Shown one piece after another: positions 1-6,476 of a DNA stretch of 17,515 bases. Made by a program: the position numbers and the translations under genes. The stretch comes from Lactobacillaceae bacterium. Lineage in GTDB: Bacteria; Bacillota; Bacilli; Lactobacillales; Lactobacillaceae. Numbering within the stretch: the stretch's first letter is position 1; each line of letters opens with the position of its first letter. The stretch spans positions 1-17,515 of the forward strand of contig JAITDY010000016.1 in the NCBI GenBank assembly GCA_031282325.1. The letters are read 5' to 3'. The notes below the pieces were generated by a model, which made no database searches, was not told the origin of the DNA, and saw only the letters and a program-made list of their open reading frames with translations.

Positions 1-201
1 CAGATGGGTATGCACCAAATTTTAGTAAAATATTATGATGCTTATGCTGATGCCACAAAATTAATGAGCGATTCATTAGGGGAAACACGAAGTGAATTTA
101 ATAAAACTGATTTTAATCAGTCGGATGAAAATCAAGCTCAAACAATTCAAAAGTTTCAAACTACGTTTACGAAAATTATTTACTCAGTTAAAATACAATA
201 A
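1..201 (+). CDS. C-terminal end of an unrecognised protein (5'-truncated)
   Basis: The reading frame is open from the first base of the window to a TAA at 199-201. Two ATGs lie near the left edge, at 4 and 10, but neither has a visible ribosome site inside the window, so this is most likely the last 66 residues or so of a longer gene. The visible part is hydrophilic and probably helical, rich in Gln, Asn, Lys and Asp, with no membrane segment and no motif I recognise. It ends 18 bases before the SprT-like gene, so the two are probably co-transcribed. No function is assigned. Confidence 0.5.
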   Translation, partial: QMGMHQILVKYYDAYADATKLMSDSLGETRSEFNKTDFNQSDENQAQTIQKFQTTFTKIIYSVKIQ

Positions 202-219
202 GAGTTAAAATATATTTTA

Positions 220-696
220 ATGCAAATAACTGAAATACAATTAAAGGCGCTCGTAGAGCGTCTTTCTTTATCGATTTTTAATGCCCCATTTAATCATCAA
301 GTAATTTTTAATAACCATTTAAGAACCACCGGCGGGAGAGTTGTATTTCCCAGAATTGGTAGAAAAGTACTTCAAGATAAAATAAGAATGGAAATTAATC
401 CAAAATTAATTGGTGATGATTTAGAGGATGTAGTGAAACATGAATTAACTCACTATCATTTATTTTTAAAAAAAGGAATTCATCGTGAAAATGACCCCCA
501 GTTTCAAGCAATGCTACGTCAAATTCAAGCCCCGAGATATTCTCCTTTGCACAGACGCCAAAAAAGTTTTTATGTATACGAATGTGAAAATCCGGCTCAT
601 CATCAATATTCAAGAAACCGAAAAATTGATATAAAAAAAATGCGTTGTGGTTTTGATGGATCTAAATTAAGATTAATCATGGAAAGACATATTTAG
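220..696 (+). CDS. SprT-like zinc metalloprotein
   Basis: This 158-residue protein belongs to the SprT/YdcK-like family, cytoplasmic proteins with a gluzincin-type active site. The zinc motif HELTH is at residues 74-78, within a helix that starts after DDLEDVV. His88 in GIHRENDPQF is a candidate third ligand. The first half (GGRVVFPRIGRK and MEINP, about 39-61) has the usual SprT strand pattern. Family members normally carry a C-terminal Cys4 zinc ribbon, but only Cys122 and Cys143 remain here, so the ribbon seems degenerate or uses His126/His127. The ATG at 220 has no good Shine-Dalgarno at normal spacing, and no better start is visible. The gene follows the upstream open frame by 18 bases. 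Bacterial members are poorly characterised; protease activity is an inference from the motif. Confidence 0.82.
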   Translation: MQITEIQLKALVERLSLSIFNAPFNHQVIFNNHLRTTGGRVVFPRIGRKVLQDKIRMEINPKLIGDDLEDVVKHELTHYHLFLKKGIHRENDPQFQAMLRQIQAPRYSPLHRRQKSFYVYECENPAHHQYSRNRKIDIKKMRCGFDGSKLRLIMERHI

Positions 697-745
697 TTAA
701 AATATAAATTTTTTGTTATTAAATAATGAATTTTTAATGAATAAA

Positions 746-754
746 TGTTATAAT
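746..754 (+). promoter_or_regulatory. Extended -10 promoter of the peptide operon
   Basis: TGT followed by a perfect TATAAT at 749-754 gives an extended -10 element. The hexamer about 17 bases upstream (near 726-731) is not a recognisable -35, which extended -10 promoters can tolerate. A start near 761 would give a leader of about 25 bases, containing the AAGGAG ribosome site at 771-776 and the peptide ATG at 786. Confidence 0.6.
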
Positions 755-785
755 GTAACCAAATAATAGAAAGGAGTAAGTTATT

Positions 786-839
786 ATGGATTTTGCAGAC
801 TTAAATGGTTCTAACGGACACCGTGTTGGAGGCCGTTAA
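786..839 (+). CDS. 17-residue peptide, putative RiPP precursor (MccA-like position)
   Basis: The 18-codon frame encodes MDFADLNGSNGHRVGGR. It is called a gene because AAGGAG at 771-776 lies 9 bases before the ATG, an extended -10 promoter lies just upstream, a strong terminator follows 23 bases after the stop, and the next gene encodes an MccB-like peptide-modifying enzyme. This is the place and size expected of mccA, whose product in E. coli is seven residues. Known MccA peptides end in Asn, the residue that MccB couples to a nucleotide. This one ends in Gly-Gly-Arg and has two internal Asn-Gly pairs (7-8 and 10-11). It may be a short leader (MDFADL) plus a modified core, or it may be trimmed first. 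It has no membrane segment and is too short for a signal peptide. Translation and modification are inferred. Confidence 0.72.
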   Translation: MDFADLNGSNGHRVGGR

Positions 840-862
840 AATAAATATTATTTTATATTGCG

Positions 863-902
863 AAAAGAACCTTTAAATTAAATTATGTAAAGGTTCTTTT
901 TT
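863..902 (+). terminator. Intrinsic terminator between peptide and mccB-like gene
   Basis: AAAAGAACCTTTA at 863-875 pairs perfectly with TAAAGGTTCTTTT at 888-900 around a 12-base loop, and the run of T continues to 902. Most transcripts from the upstream promoter should stop here, giving a short peptide mRNA, with read-through expressing the enzyme and exporter. The E. coli mcc operon has a terminator in the same place, between mccA and mccB, which makes the peptide message more abundant than the enzyme message. Confidence 0.85.
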
Positions 903-919
903 ATTAGAATGGAGAAAAA

Positions 920-1888
920 ATGGAGAAACGAATAAAAAAAACTCTTCAACCAGTTCAAATAGGAGATAAAATATATTTTGGGTATGGCAATACAGCTATA
1001 GTAAGATCTGTAGATAATACAAAATTAAATAATCAAATGATTCATTATTTGAACGGTGAAATTTCTAGACAAGAGGTTAATGCTACAGACGAACAAATTA
1101 ATTCAATTATTAGTGATTGGCAAAATCATGGCGCATTAACTAATAACAAATATGATAATAAGGAAAAATATTCTCGTAATATAAATTTTTACGAATGGGT
1201 TGATATAAGTTCAAATTTAGATCCTTCAGTGTATCAATCTAAGTTAACGAGTAGTACGGTTTCAATTATTGGTATCGGAGGAATTGGTGGTACATCTGCA
1301 GAAATATTAGCGCGCTCTGGAATAGGAAAATTGATTTTAGTAGATGATGACGTTGTAGATTCTTCTAATGTAACAAGACAAAGTGTTTATACAGAATTGG
1401 ATATAGGAAAATTTAAAGTTGATGTCGCTAGTGAATATTTATTAAAATTAAATCCTGATATTAATATTGTTACAAAAAAAATGCATATAAATAATAAATT
1501 AGACTTAGAATCATTTTTTAAAATAAGTAATGTTGTTATTGCGGCAGCTGATACCCCATTTTTTTTAATTGATGAATGGGTAGATGAAAATGTGAAAAAA
1601 TTTGATGTTCCAGCCATAATTGGTTCCTATGCTTCTACTGTTATAAACTCAATTGTTTTAACAAAAAAATCTATTCCAATAAAAACTTTTTATAATAAAA
1701 ATGCTGTGACTAATGAAGAGTTGTTAAATACCAAAATACCACATTCAATTATTGCGCCGGTTAGTTATATGGCAGCTGGATTGGTAACATATCAAACAAT
1801 AATGTTAATTACAGGGTTACAAGATTTCAATAAATCATTTCAATTAGATTTATTAGACTGGAGCGCACTTCAATATGAACTTTATTAA
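920..1888 (+). CDS. MccB-like ThiF-family peptide adenylating enzyme
   Basis: This 322-residue protein resembles microcin C synthetase MccB. Residues 1-75 look like an RRE, the winged-helix fold that binds precursor peptides (hydrophobic strands near 15-30, YLNGEISRQEV at 43-53, a helix at 57-73). The ThiF/E1-type Rossmann domain begins near 105: GIGGIG at 118-123 (nucleotide loop), VDDDVVDSSNVTRQ at 141-154 with Arg153, GKFK at 163-166, and AAADTPF at 208-214 with Asp211 in the metal-binding position. The block KYSRN (83-87) matches RYSRN of E. coli MccB. Unlike MccB, it has no cysteine at all, so it lacks both CxxC zinc pairs and any E1-type catalytic Cys, and it ends just before where the second pair would lie. 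GGAG at 911-914 supports the start. MccB uses ATP to join a nucleotide to the C-terminal Asn of its peptide; whether this enzyme does the same on a peptide ending in Arg is open. A pantocin-type (PaaA-like) reaction is another possibility. Confidence 0.85.
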   Translation: MEKRIKKTLQPVQIGDKIYFGYGNTAIVRSVDNTKLNNQMIHYLNGEISRQEVNATDEQINSIISDWQNHGALTNNKYDNKEKYSRNINFYEWVDISSNLDPSVYQSKLTSSTVSIIGIGGIGGTSAEILARSGIGKLILVDDDVVDSSNVTRQSVYTELDIGKFKVDVASEYLLKLNPDINIVTKKMHINNKLDLESFFKISNVVIAAADTPFFLIDEWVDENVKKFDVPAIIGSYASTVINSIVLTKKSIPIKTFYNKNAVTNEELLNTKIPHSIIAPVSYMAAGLVTYQTIMLITGLQDFNKSFQLDLLDWSALQYELY

Positions 1889-3095
1889 GTCGATGACTAA
1901 AAATTATTGGTTATTAATTGGAGGAGAAACTTTAAACAATATCAGTGTTTCACTTATAAGTTTAAGCGAAACGTTCTTTTTAGTTAATTTTTTAAAGGCC
2001 CCAATTCAATGGTTTTCTTGGATTAGTATTGCAGCTTTTTTTCCAATGATTTTTGGATTTGTTTTTTCGCCATGGCTTGCAAATATAAAACAGCACAAAA
2101 AAGTTTTAATGTCTTTAGAAACAACGTCCATTTTGCTAACTATTGTAACGATTTTAGTATTAACAAAAGTATTTTCAATTTGGATATTGATTATTTTATC
2201 GATATTTAATAGTATTACCACGCTATTACTAAACGCAATGCGCTACACGGTGATGCCGGAAACTTTAAATCAGGATAAAGAAAAAATAAATCGAGCGGTT
2301 GATATTTCATATTTTTTAACAACTACCTTACAAATAATTATTGGTGTTTTCTTTTCCTTGATTATAAAAAATAATAATGTTGAATTCTTATTATGGATTC
2401 CTTTAATTGGGATGTTTTTATCATTGATTTTTTATCAAAGATTGAAGTTAGTTGTAAAAGATAAAGAAGATATAAAAGAAGACAATACTTTAGAACAAAA
2501 AACTAATTATTTAAAAAAACTTAAATACGAACTAATAACTTTTATCAAACCTAAATTTACTATCAGTATTATTTTAATTGAAGCAATTCTTTCTGGACTG
2601 ACAGCATTAGTTTTAGATACCCTTCCTTTTAGCTTAAAATTATTTGCTATTCCAATGTCCTTATATGGAATCGCCAAGTCAATTCAACAAGCTGGCGATT
2701 TTTTCGGAGGCTTGTTAGCACCCTTTATTAGACTAAAAACACGTTCATTTTTTATATTAGATTATCTAATATCAGGATTAGCTTTTATTTTAATTACGAT
2801 TATTCCTATTCTATGGATTAAAGCAGTTATCTTTTTCGTTGCTTTTCTGGTTATTGGCGTTTCTGGAAACGTCTTTAATAAATTATTTTATGAATCCTAT
2901 GAAGGCAATCAAGTAGGTGCGATGAATACTTATTCAACAGCTTTATTTTCAATTTCTGTAGTTTTTTCTTTATTAATACCTAATTTTATATCCAATGTTA
3001 GAATTTACTGGCTTTTAAGTGGAGGAATAACTTTGTTGGCTGGTGTTGTGCTCTTGGGATTTAAAATATCTGATTCTCTAAAAAGAAAACATTAA
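1875..3095 (+). CDS. MFS-family exporter (MccC-like position)
   Basis: This 406-residue integral membrane protein has about 12 hydrophobic segments in two halves, separated by a charged loop at roughly residues 195-220 (KDKEDIKEDNTLEQK), typical of the major facilitator superfamily. It is probably a drug or peptide exporter. The ATG at 1875 overlaps the 3' end of the enzyme gene by 14 bases, with GGAG at 1860-1863 rather far upstream, so translation is probably coupled. An ATG at 1893 is a possible alternative. In E. coli microcin C systems the MFS protein MccC exports the product and gives partial self-protection, and the position after the mccB-like gene suggests the same role here. The substrate is inferred from context only. 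No mccE- or mccF-like immunity gene lies nearby. Confidence 0.85.
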   Translation: MNFIKSMTKNYWLLIGGETLNNISVSLISLSETFFLVNFLKAPIQWFSWISIAAFFPMIFGFVFSPWLANIKQHKKVLMSLETTSILLTIVTILVLTKVFSIWILIILSIFNSITTLLLNAMRYTVMPETLNQDKEKINRAVDISYFLTTTLQIIIGVFFSLIIKNNNVEFLLWIPLIGMFLSLIFYQRLKLVVKDKEDIKEDNTLEQKTNYLKKLKYELITFIKPKFTISIILIEAILSGLTALVLDTLPFSLKLFAIPMSLYGIAKSIQQAGDFFGGLLAPFIRLKTRSFFILDYLISGLAFILITIIPILWIKAVIFFVAFLVIGVSGNVFNKLFYESYEGNQVGAMNTYSTALFSISVVFSLLIPNFISNVRIYWLLSGGITLLAGVVLLGFKISDSLKRKH

Positions 3096-3116
3096 AATAA
3101 TTAAGTTTTAATTTTT
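3091..3116 (+). terminator. Weak AT-only terminator after the exporter gene
   Basis: ATTAAAA at 3091-3097 pairs with TTTTAAT at 3106-3112, followed by T to 3116. The stem is seven A-T pairs and overlaps the exporter stop codon. It is probably a leaky terminator at best. Confidence 0.35.
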
Positions 3117-3142
3117 CAGTATTTTTTTGAAAATGATATAAT
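3113..3142 (+). promoter_or_regulatory. Promoter for the inverted-repeat leader and small membrane protein
   Basis: TGA-TATAAT (TATAAT at 3137-3142) is an extended -10, and TTTTCA at 3113-3118 is an acceptable -35 at 18-base spacing. Transcription would start near 3149, just before the inverted-repeat element, leaving a leader of about 195 bases before the gene at 3344. Confidence 0.5.
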
Positions 3143-3154
3143 TTAAGATGTCAG

Positions 3155-3309
3155 TGATAGTTTGTGGCATTGAACTTAGTAAGCATAATAAAAAATGGGG
3201 TGCTTATTTCGGATTAAAAAGGAATATCTTAAAATGTTTAAAACCAAATCTATGCTCAATTTACTTGTTTTTGTAGGCACAGATTTCTTTTCAAAGCCAC
3301 ATACTATTA
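3155..3309. repeat. 155-bp element bounded by 20-bp inverted repeats
   Basis: TGATAGTTTGTGGCATTGAA at 3155-3174 matches the reverse complement of 3290-3309 at 17 of 20 positions. Inside are two smaller hairpins: AGTAAGCA (3178-3185) with TGCTTATT, and AAATCTATGC with GCACAGATTT, which is fully paired with a G-U on the minus-strand RNA. There is no reading frame. It could be a MITE-like or ISL3-like transposon remnant (the inner ends start GTGGC), or a structured leader RNA for the downstream gene. I see no direct target duplication at its edges, and it does not match a riboswitch I recognise. Confidence 0.55.
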
Positions 3310-3343
3310 GAGAATATATAGATAAAAATAATCAGGTGATTTC

Positions 3344-3595
3344 ATGGAAAATAATAAAGTAGATTTAAAATTTATTTTTGTTGCAATTGTATCTAATCTG
3401 TTATTCTTAGTTTATTTTTTATTTATAGATAAAATCCATTTAAATTATTTTTTAAAATTATTTCTTTATCTAGTTTCCTTCTTATCTCCATATTTCTTTT
3501 ATGCGGGCAAAGAAAGAAAAAATTTAGGATTTAAATATATATTCTTTTTTGGACCAGCACTTATAATTTTTTTTATACATATAAATTTAAATTAG
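3344..3595 (+). CDS. Small three-helix membrane protein, unknown function
   Basis: This 83-residue protein has hydrophobic segments at about 9-28, 34-54 and 63-80, a basic AGKERKN loop between the second and third, and no recognised domain. AGGTGA at 3334-3339 lies 4 bases before the ATG, and a promoter near 3113-3142 would drive it through a long structured leader. Its stop codon overlaps the adhE stop on the other strand by four bases. Lying just after a putative peptide operon, it could be an immunity or accessory protein, but the separate promoter and the inverted-repeat element weaken that link. It is unlike the known MccE or MccF immunity proteins. Confidence 0.65.
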   Translation: MENNKVDLKFIFVAIVSNLLFLVYFLFIDKIHLNYFLKLFLYLVSFLSPYFFYAGKERKNLGFKYIFFFGPALIIFFIHINLN

Positions 3596-6285
3596 AATTG
3601 ATCTTTCAATAATTGAGTAATTTCTTCTAGATATGGTTGACGAGGATTTCCCGGGGTAGTCTGATCGTTGTAAACAAGATCAGTTAATTTTTCAAGTGAA
3701 TTATCTAGTTGTTCTTTAGTAACACCATTTCCAGAAAGAGTAGTGTCAACATCAAGAGCATCAGTTAGTTTCTTGATTTCAAACAATAGAGATTCTACTA
3801 ATTCGGCATCGTTTTTACCTTTCAATCCAAGATAACGAGCAATGTCAGCGTAATCTTTTTGGGCTGAATAAATTTCGTAACGAGGATATGGAGTACGTTT
3901 TACATTTCCAGTTACGGCATTAAAACGAATAACATGTGGCATAGCAATTGCGATTGCAAGACCGTGTGGCAAACCGAATTCCCCACCAGTTTTATGAGCA
4001 AGAGCATGGTTTAGGCCAAGGAAGGCATTAGCAAAACTCATACCCGCTAGAGTAGCAGCGTTATGCATCTTTTCACGAGCAATCTTTCCTTCTTTAGTTG
4101 GGTTAGCTGCATCGTAATTATAAGATTCTACTAAGTAATCAAAAATTAATTTAATTGCTTGTAAAGCCCAAGGACGAGTATATTCACTTGCCATAACTGA
4201 AACATAAGATTCTAAGGCGTGACTTAATGAGTCTAAACCAGAAAGAGCAACAGTACGCTTTGGCACAGTCATTACGAATTTTGGATCAACAATAGCATAT
4301 TGAGGAGTTAATTCATAATCTGCTAATGGGTATTTAACGTGAGTTTCATCATCTGTGATAACAGCGAATGGTGTAACTTCTGAACCGGTTCCAGAGGTGG
4401 TAGGAATAGCCACCATTTGAGTATGTGTAGCGTGGTTGAATTTAACAATACGCTTACGAATATCCATGAATTTTTGAGCCAAATCCATAAATAAATCTTT
4501 TAGTTTTGCATCATTGTGTAAAATTTCAGGGTCGTTATTTTCAGCATATTCATATAGGAATCGAGCAATTTTACCAGCATCTAGGGCAGAACCACCACCT
4601 AACAAAATAACTGTATCGGGCTTGAATTCTGACATTTGGCGAGCAATTTCGGTAGCTTGAGAAATAGTTGGATCTGGACGAACGGCATCATATATAGAAG
4701 TTTGTACTTGTTCATCGCGAAGAGCGATTTGATCAATAACTTTTGATACAAAACCAAACTTTGTCATTCCTGGATCGGCAACAATGAAGGCACGCTTCAT
4801 ACCGGGTAATTCTTGTAAGTAAGTTACAGAGTGGTTCTCATAGTAAATTTGTTGTGGCAAACGTACCCATTGTGGACGATTACGACGCTTTGCAGCAGTC
4901 TTGATATTTAATAGATCGTAAGTTGATAGATTGTGTGACAATGAATTCTTCCCCCATGTTCCAGTTCCTAATGTTAGTGATGGACGCAAGGCATCAGTAT
5001 AAATGTCTCCAACTCCACCGATTGAATCAGGTTGATTAATTAAGATACGGCTAGCTTCAACTTTGTCGGCATATTCTTTAACGAATGGATCATCTTGAGA
5101 ACCGATTTGAATTGCAGCGTTGTGTCCAGCACCTTGATAGTTCAATAATTTTTGAACGATTTCAACTGCGTTTTCACGTCCTTTTGCCTTATAAACAGAA
5201 AGTAATGGAGAAAGTTTTTCAGAACTTAATGCTTCCCCAATATTGTTTTCATCTAATTCAAACAATAAGACATCTTTTCCTTCAGGCAAAACAACACCAG
5301 CTTGTTCGGCGATCCAACGAGCAGATTTTCCAGCAACTGGTCCAGAAACCCCATATCCTTCAGCATTTGGTCGGAAGACAAAGTCAGAAATCTTTTGATA
5401 ATCTTTTTTAGGCACTAAATACGCACCCTGATCTTGTAGCTTTTTCATCATCTCATCATAAATAGGAGCTTGCAAAACAGCTGAGTTTTCAGTTGCACAA
5501 ATCATTCCATTATCAAAACGCTTTGAAAGCAATAAATCTTCAACAGCTCGATCAATATTGGCAGTTGAGTCAACAAATACAGCACCGTTACCGGCACCAA
5601 CACCTAATGATGGATTACCAGATGATAAAGCAGCATTAACCATCGAAGGTCCACCAGTAGCTAAAATAGTAGCTATTTTATGGTTCTTAATTAATGCAGA
5701 AGTCATATATAGTGATGGAGTTTCAATCCATTGAATAAAATTCTCAGGAGCTCCAGCAGCCACAGCAGCATCATAAACAATTTTTGCAGCATGTGCAGAC
5801 GATTTTTGGGCCTGTGGATGGAAGGCAAAAATAATTGTATTCCTAGTTTTTGCAGCTAGCATTGATTTAAAGATAGTAGTTGATGTTGGATTAGTTGTTG
5901 GAACAATTCCAGCAAGAACACCTAATGGAGCAGCGATTTCTACTTTTCCATTTATACGATCTTCGCTAATAACACCTACGGTTTTGTCATGCTTAATTGC
6001 ATTATAAACAGATTCACTAGCAAATCTATTTTTTGTATCCTTATCTTCTACAACACCACGGCCAGTTTCTTCAACTGCTTCGTGAGCTAATAGAAGTGCA
6101 TTTTCAGATCCGGCACGAGCCATTGCAGCGACAATGTTGTCAACTTGTTCTTGAGAAAATGTCAAGAATTGAGTTAAGGCTTTTTCGGATTTATCAACTA
6201 GTTCAGAAGTGTATTTCTCCGCTTCCGCAGCTAATTGAGCTTTTTCTTCATCAGTTAGTACTTTTTTTGTGGTTTTTTCAGCCAT
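3592..6285 (-). CDS. adhE: Bifunctional acetaldehyde/alcohol dehydrogenase AdhE
   Basis: This cytoplasmic 897-residue fusion enzyme reduces acetyl-CoA to acetaldehyde and then ethanol with two NADH, the main route for regenerating NAD+ in heterofermentative lactic acid bacteria. The N-terminal CoA-dependent aldehyde dehydrogenase (about 15-450) has GGPSMVNAAL at 211-220 and the catalytic Cys263 in GMICATEN. The C-terminal iron alcohol dehydrogenase (about 475-885) has the NAD motif GGGSALDAGK at 563-572 and iron ligands Asp685, His689, His760 and His774. The length is normal for the family. GGGAGG (plus-strand 6292-6297) lies 6 bases before the start. The gene is transcribed opposite to its neighbours, has its own promoter, and carries a Rex-like operator, consistent with NADH-responsive control. 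No terminator is visible beyond the stop, which overlaps the stop of the convergent gene. Confidence 0.98.
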   Translation of the reverse strand: MAEKTTKKVLTDEEKAQLAAEAEKYTSELVDKSEKALTQFLTFSQEQVDNIVAAMARAGSENALLLAHEAVEETGRGVVEDKDTKNRFASESVYNAIKHDKTVGVISEDRINGKVEIAAPLGVLAGIVPTTNPTSTTIFKSMLAAKTRNTIIFAFHPQAQKSSAHAAKIVYDAAVAAGAPENFIQWIETPSLYMTSALIKNHKIATILATGGPSMVNAALSSGNPSLGVGAGNGAVFVDSTANIDRAVEDLLLSKRFDNGMICATENSAVLQAPIYDEMMKKLQDQGAYLVPKKDYQKISDFVFRPNAEGYGVSGPVAGKSARWIAEQAGVVLPEGKDVLLFELDENNIGEALSSEKLSPLLSVYKAKGRENAVEIVQKLLNYQGAGHNAAIQIGSQDDPFVKEYADKVEASRILINQPDSIGGVGDIYTDALRPSLTLGTGTWGKNSLSHNLSTYDLLNIKTAAKRRNRPQWVRLPQQIYYENHSVTYLQELPGMKRAFIVADPGMTKFGFVSKVIDQIALRDEQVQTSIYDAVRPDPTISQATEIARQMSEFKPDTVILLGGGSALDAGKIARFLYEYAENNDPEILHNDAKLKDLFMDLAQKFMDIRKRIVKFNHATHTQMVAIPTTSGTGSEVTPFAVITDDETHVKYPLADYELTPQYAIVDPKFVMTVPKRTVALSGLDSLSHALESYVSVMASEYTRPWALQAIKLIFDYLVESYNYDAANPTKEGKIAREKMHNAATLAGMSFANAFLGLNHALAHKTGGEFGLPHGLAIAIAMPHVIRFNAVTGNVKRTPYPRYEIYSAQKDYADIARYLGLKGKNDAELVESLLFEIKKLTDALDVDTTLSGNGVTKEQLDNSLEKLTDLVYNDQTTPGNPRQPYLEEITQLLKDQF

Positions 6286-6313
6286 TTTTTTCCTCCCATA
6301 AAGTTTTAAATTA

Positions 6314-6331
6314 TTGTGAAAAACTTTACAT
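6314..6331. promoter_or_regulatory. Candidate Rex operator upstream of adhE
   Basis: TTGTGAA-AAAC-TTTACAT has the 7-4-7 layout of the Gram-positive Rex site (TTGTGAA, four bases, TTCACAA), with a perfect left half and 5 of 7 matches in the right half. It covers the predicted adhE start point near 6330, a position suited to repression. A second perfect half-site, TTCACAA, lies at 6354-6360 between the -35 and -10. Rex senses NADH/NAD+ and commonly controls adhE. No rex gene is in the window. Confidence 0.5.
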
Positions 6332-6336
6332 AAAAC

Positions 6337-6365
6337 ACTATATAATTATTTTCTTCACAAGTCAA
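6337..6365 (-). promoter_or_regulatory. adhE promoter
   Basis: On the minus strand, TTGACT (6365-6360) and TATAGT (6342-6337) are separated by exactly 17 bases, the best sigma-A-type promoter in the window. The predicted start is near 6330, giving a leader of about 45 bases. Confidence 0.8.
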
Positions 6366-6463
6366 GTACTTTTGAATATTTTGTTTAAATTTGTAAAAAA
6401 AGCAGAAAATTAATAATAAATATAAGCAAAAAAATATTTCAAGTCTTCTTTAGCAAAACAATT

Positions 6464-6469
6464 TATAAT
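6464..6469 (+). promoter_or_regulatory. -10 element directly before tatD
   Basis: A perfect TATAAT ends only 7 bases before the tatD ATG at 6477, so transcription would start at or next to the A of the start codon. No Shine-Dalgarno is present. A -35 is hard to place (TTCAAG at 6438-6443 would be at 20-base spacing). This suggests a leaderless message. Confidence 0.45.
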
Positions 6470-6476
6470 AATTTAT

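Noticed and set aside
920..1888. The ThiF-family protein as MoeB/ThiF of molybdopterin or thiamine synthesis
   Set aside because: It has an extra N-terminal RRE-like region, KYSRN and AAADTPF blocks that match MccB, no zinc Cys, and no cofactor genes nearby; the neighbours are a short peptide and an exporter.
3155..3309. Known riboswitch or 6S RNA call for the structured region
   Set aside because: I could not match conserved purine, preQ1, SAM or T-box motifs, and there is no long central bubble or poly-T end typical of a free 6S RNA. Left as an unnamed inverted-repeat element.
3155..3309. Firm assignment to an ISL3-type insertion sequence
   Set aside because: The inner ends begin GTGGC and look vaguely like such termini, but there is no transposase fragment and no 8-bp direct target repeat.
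5085..5411. 108-codon plus-strand frame inside adhE
   Set aside because: It is the antisense shadow of a well-supported dehydrogenase; the composition reflects the opposite strand and no ribosome site is present.
6033..6413. 126-codon plus-strand frame across the adhE start
   Set aside because: It is antisense to adhE and its promoter, with His/Gln/Leu-rich shadow composition and no ribosome site.
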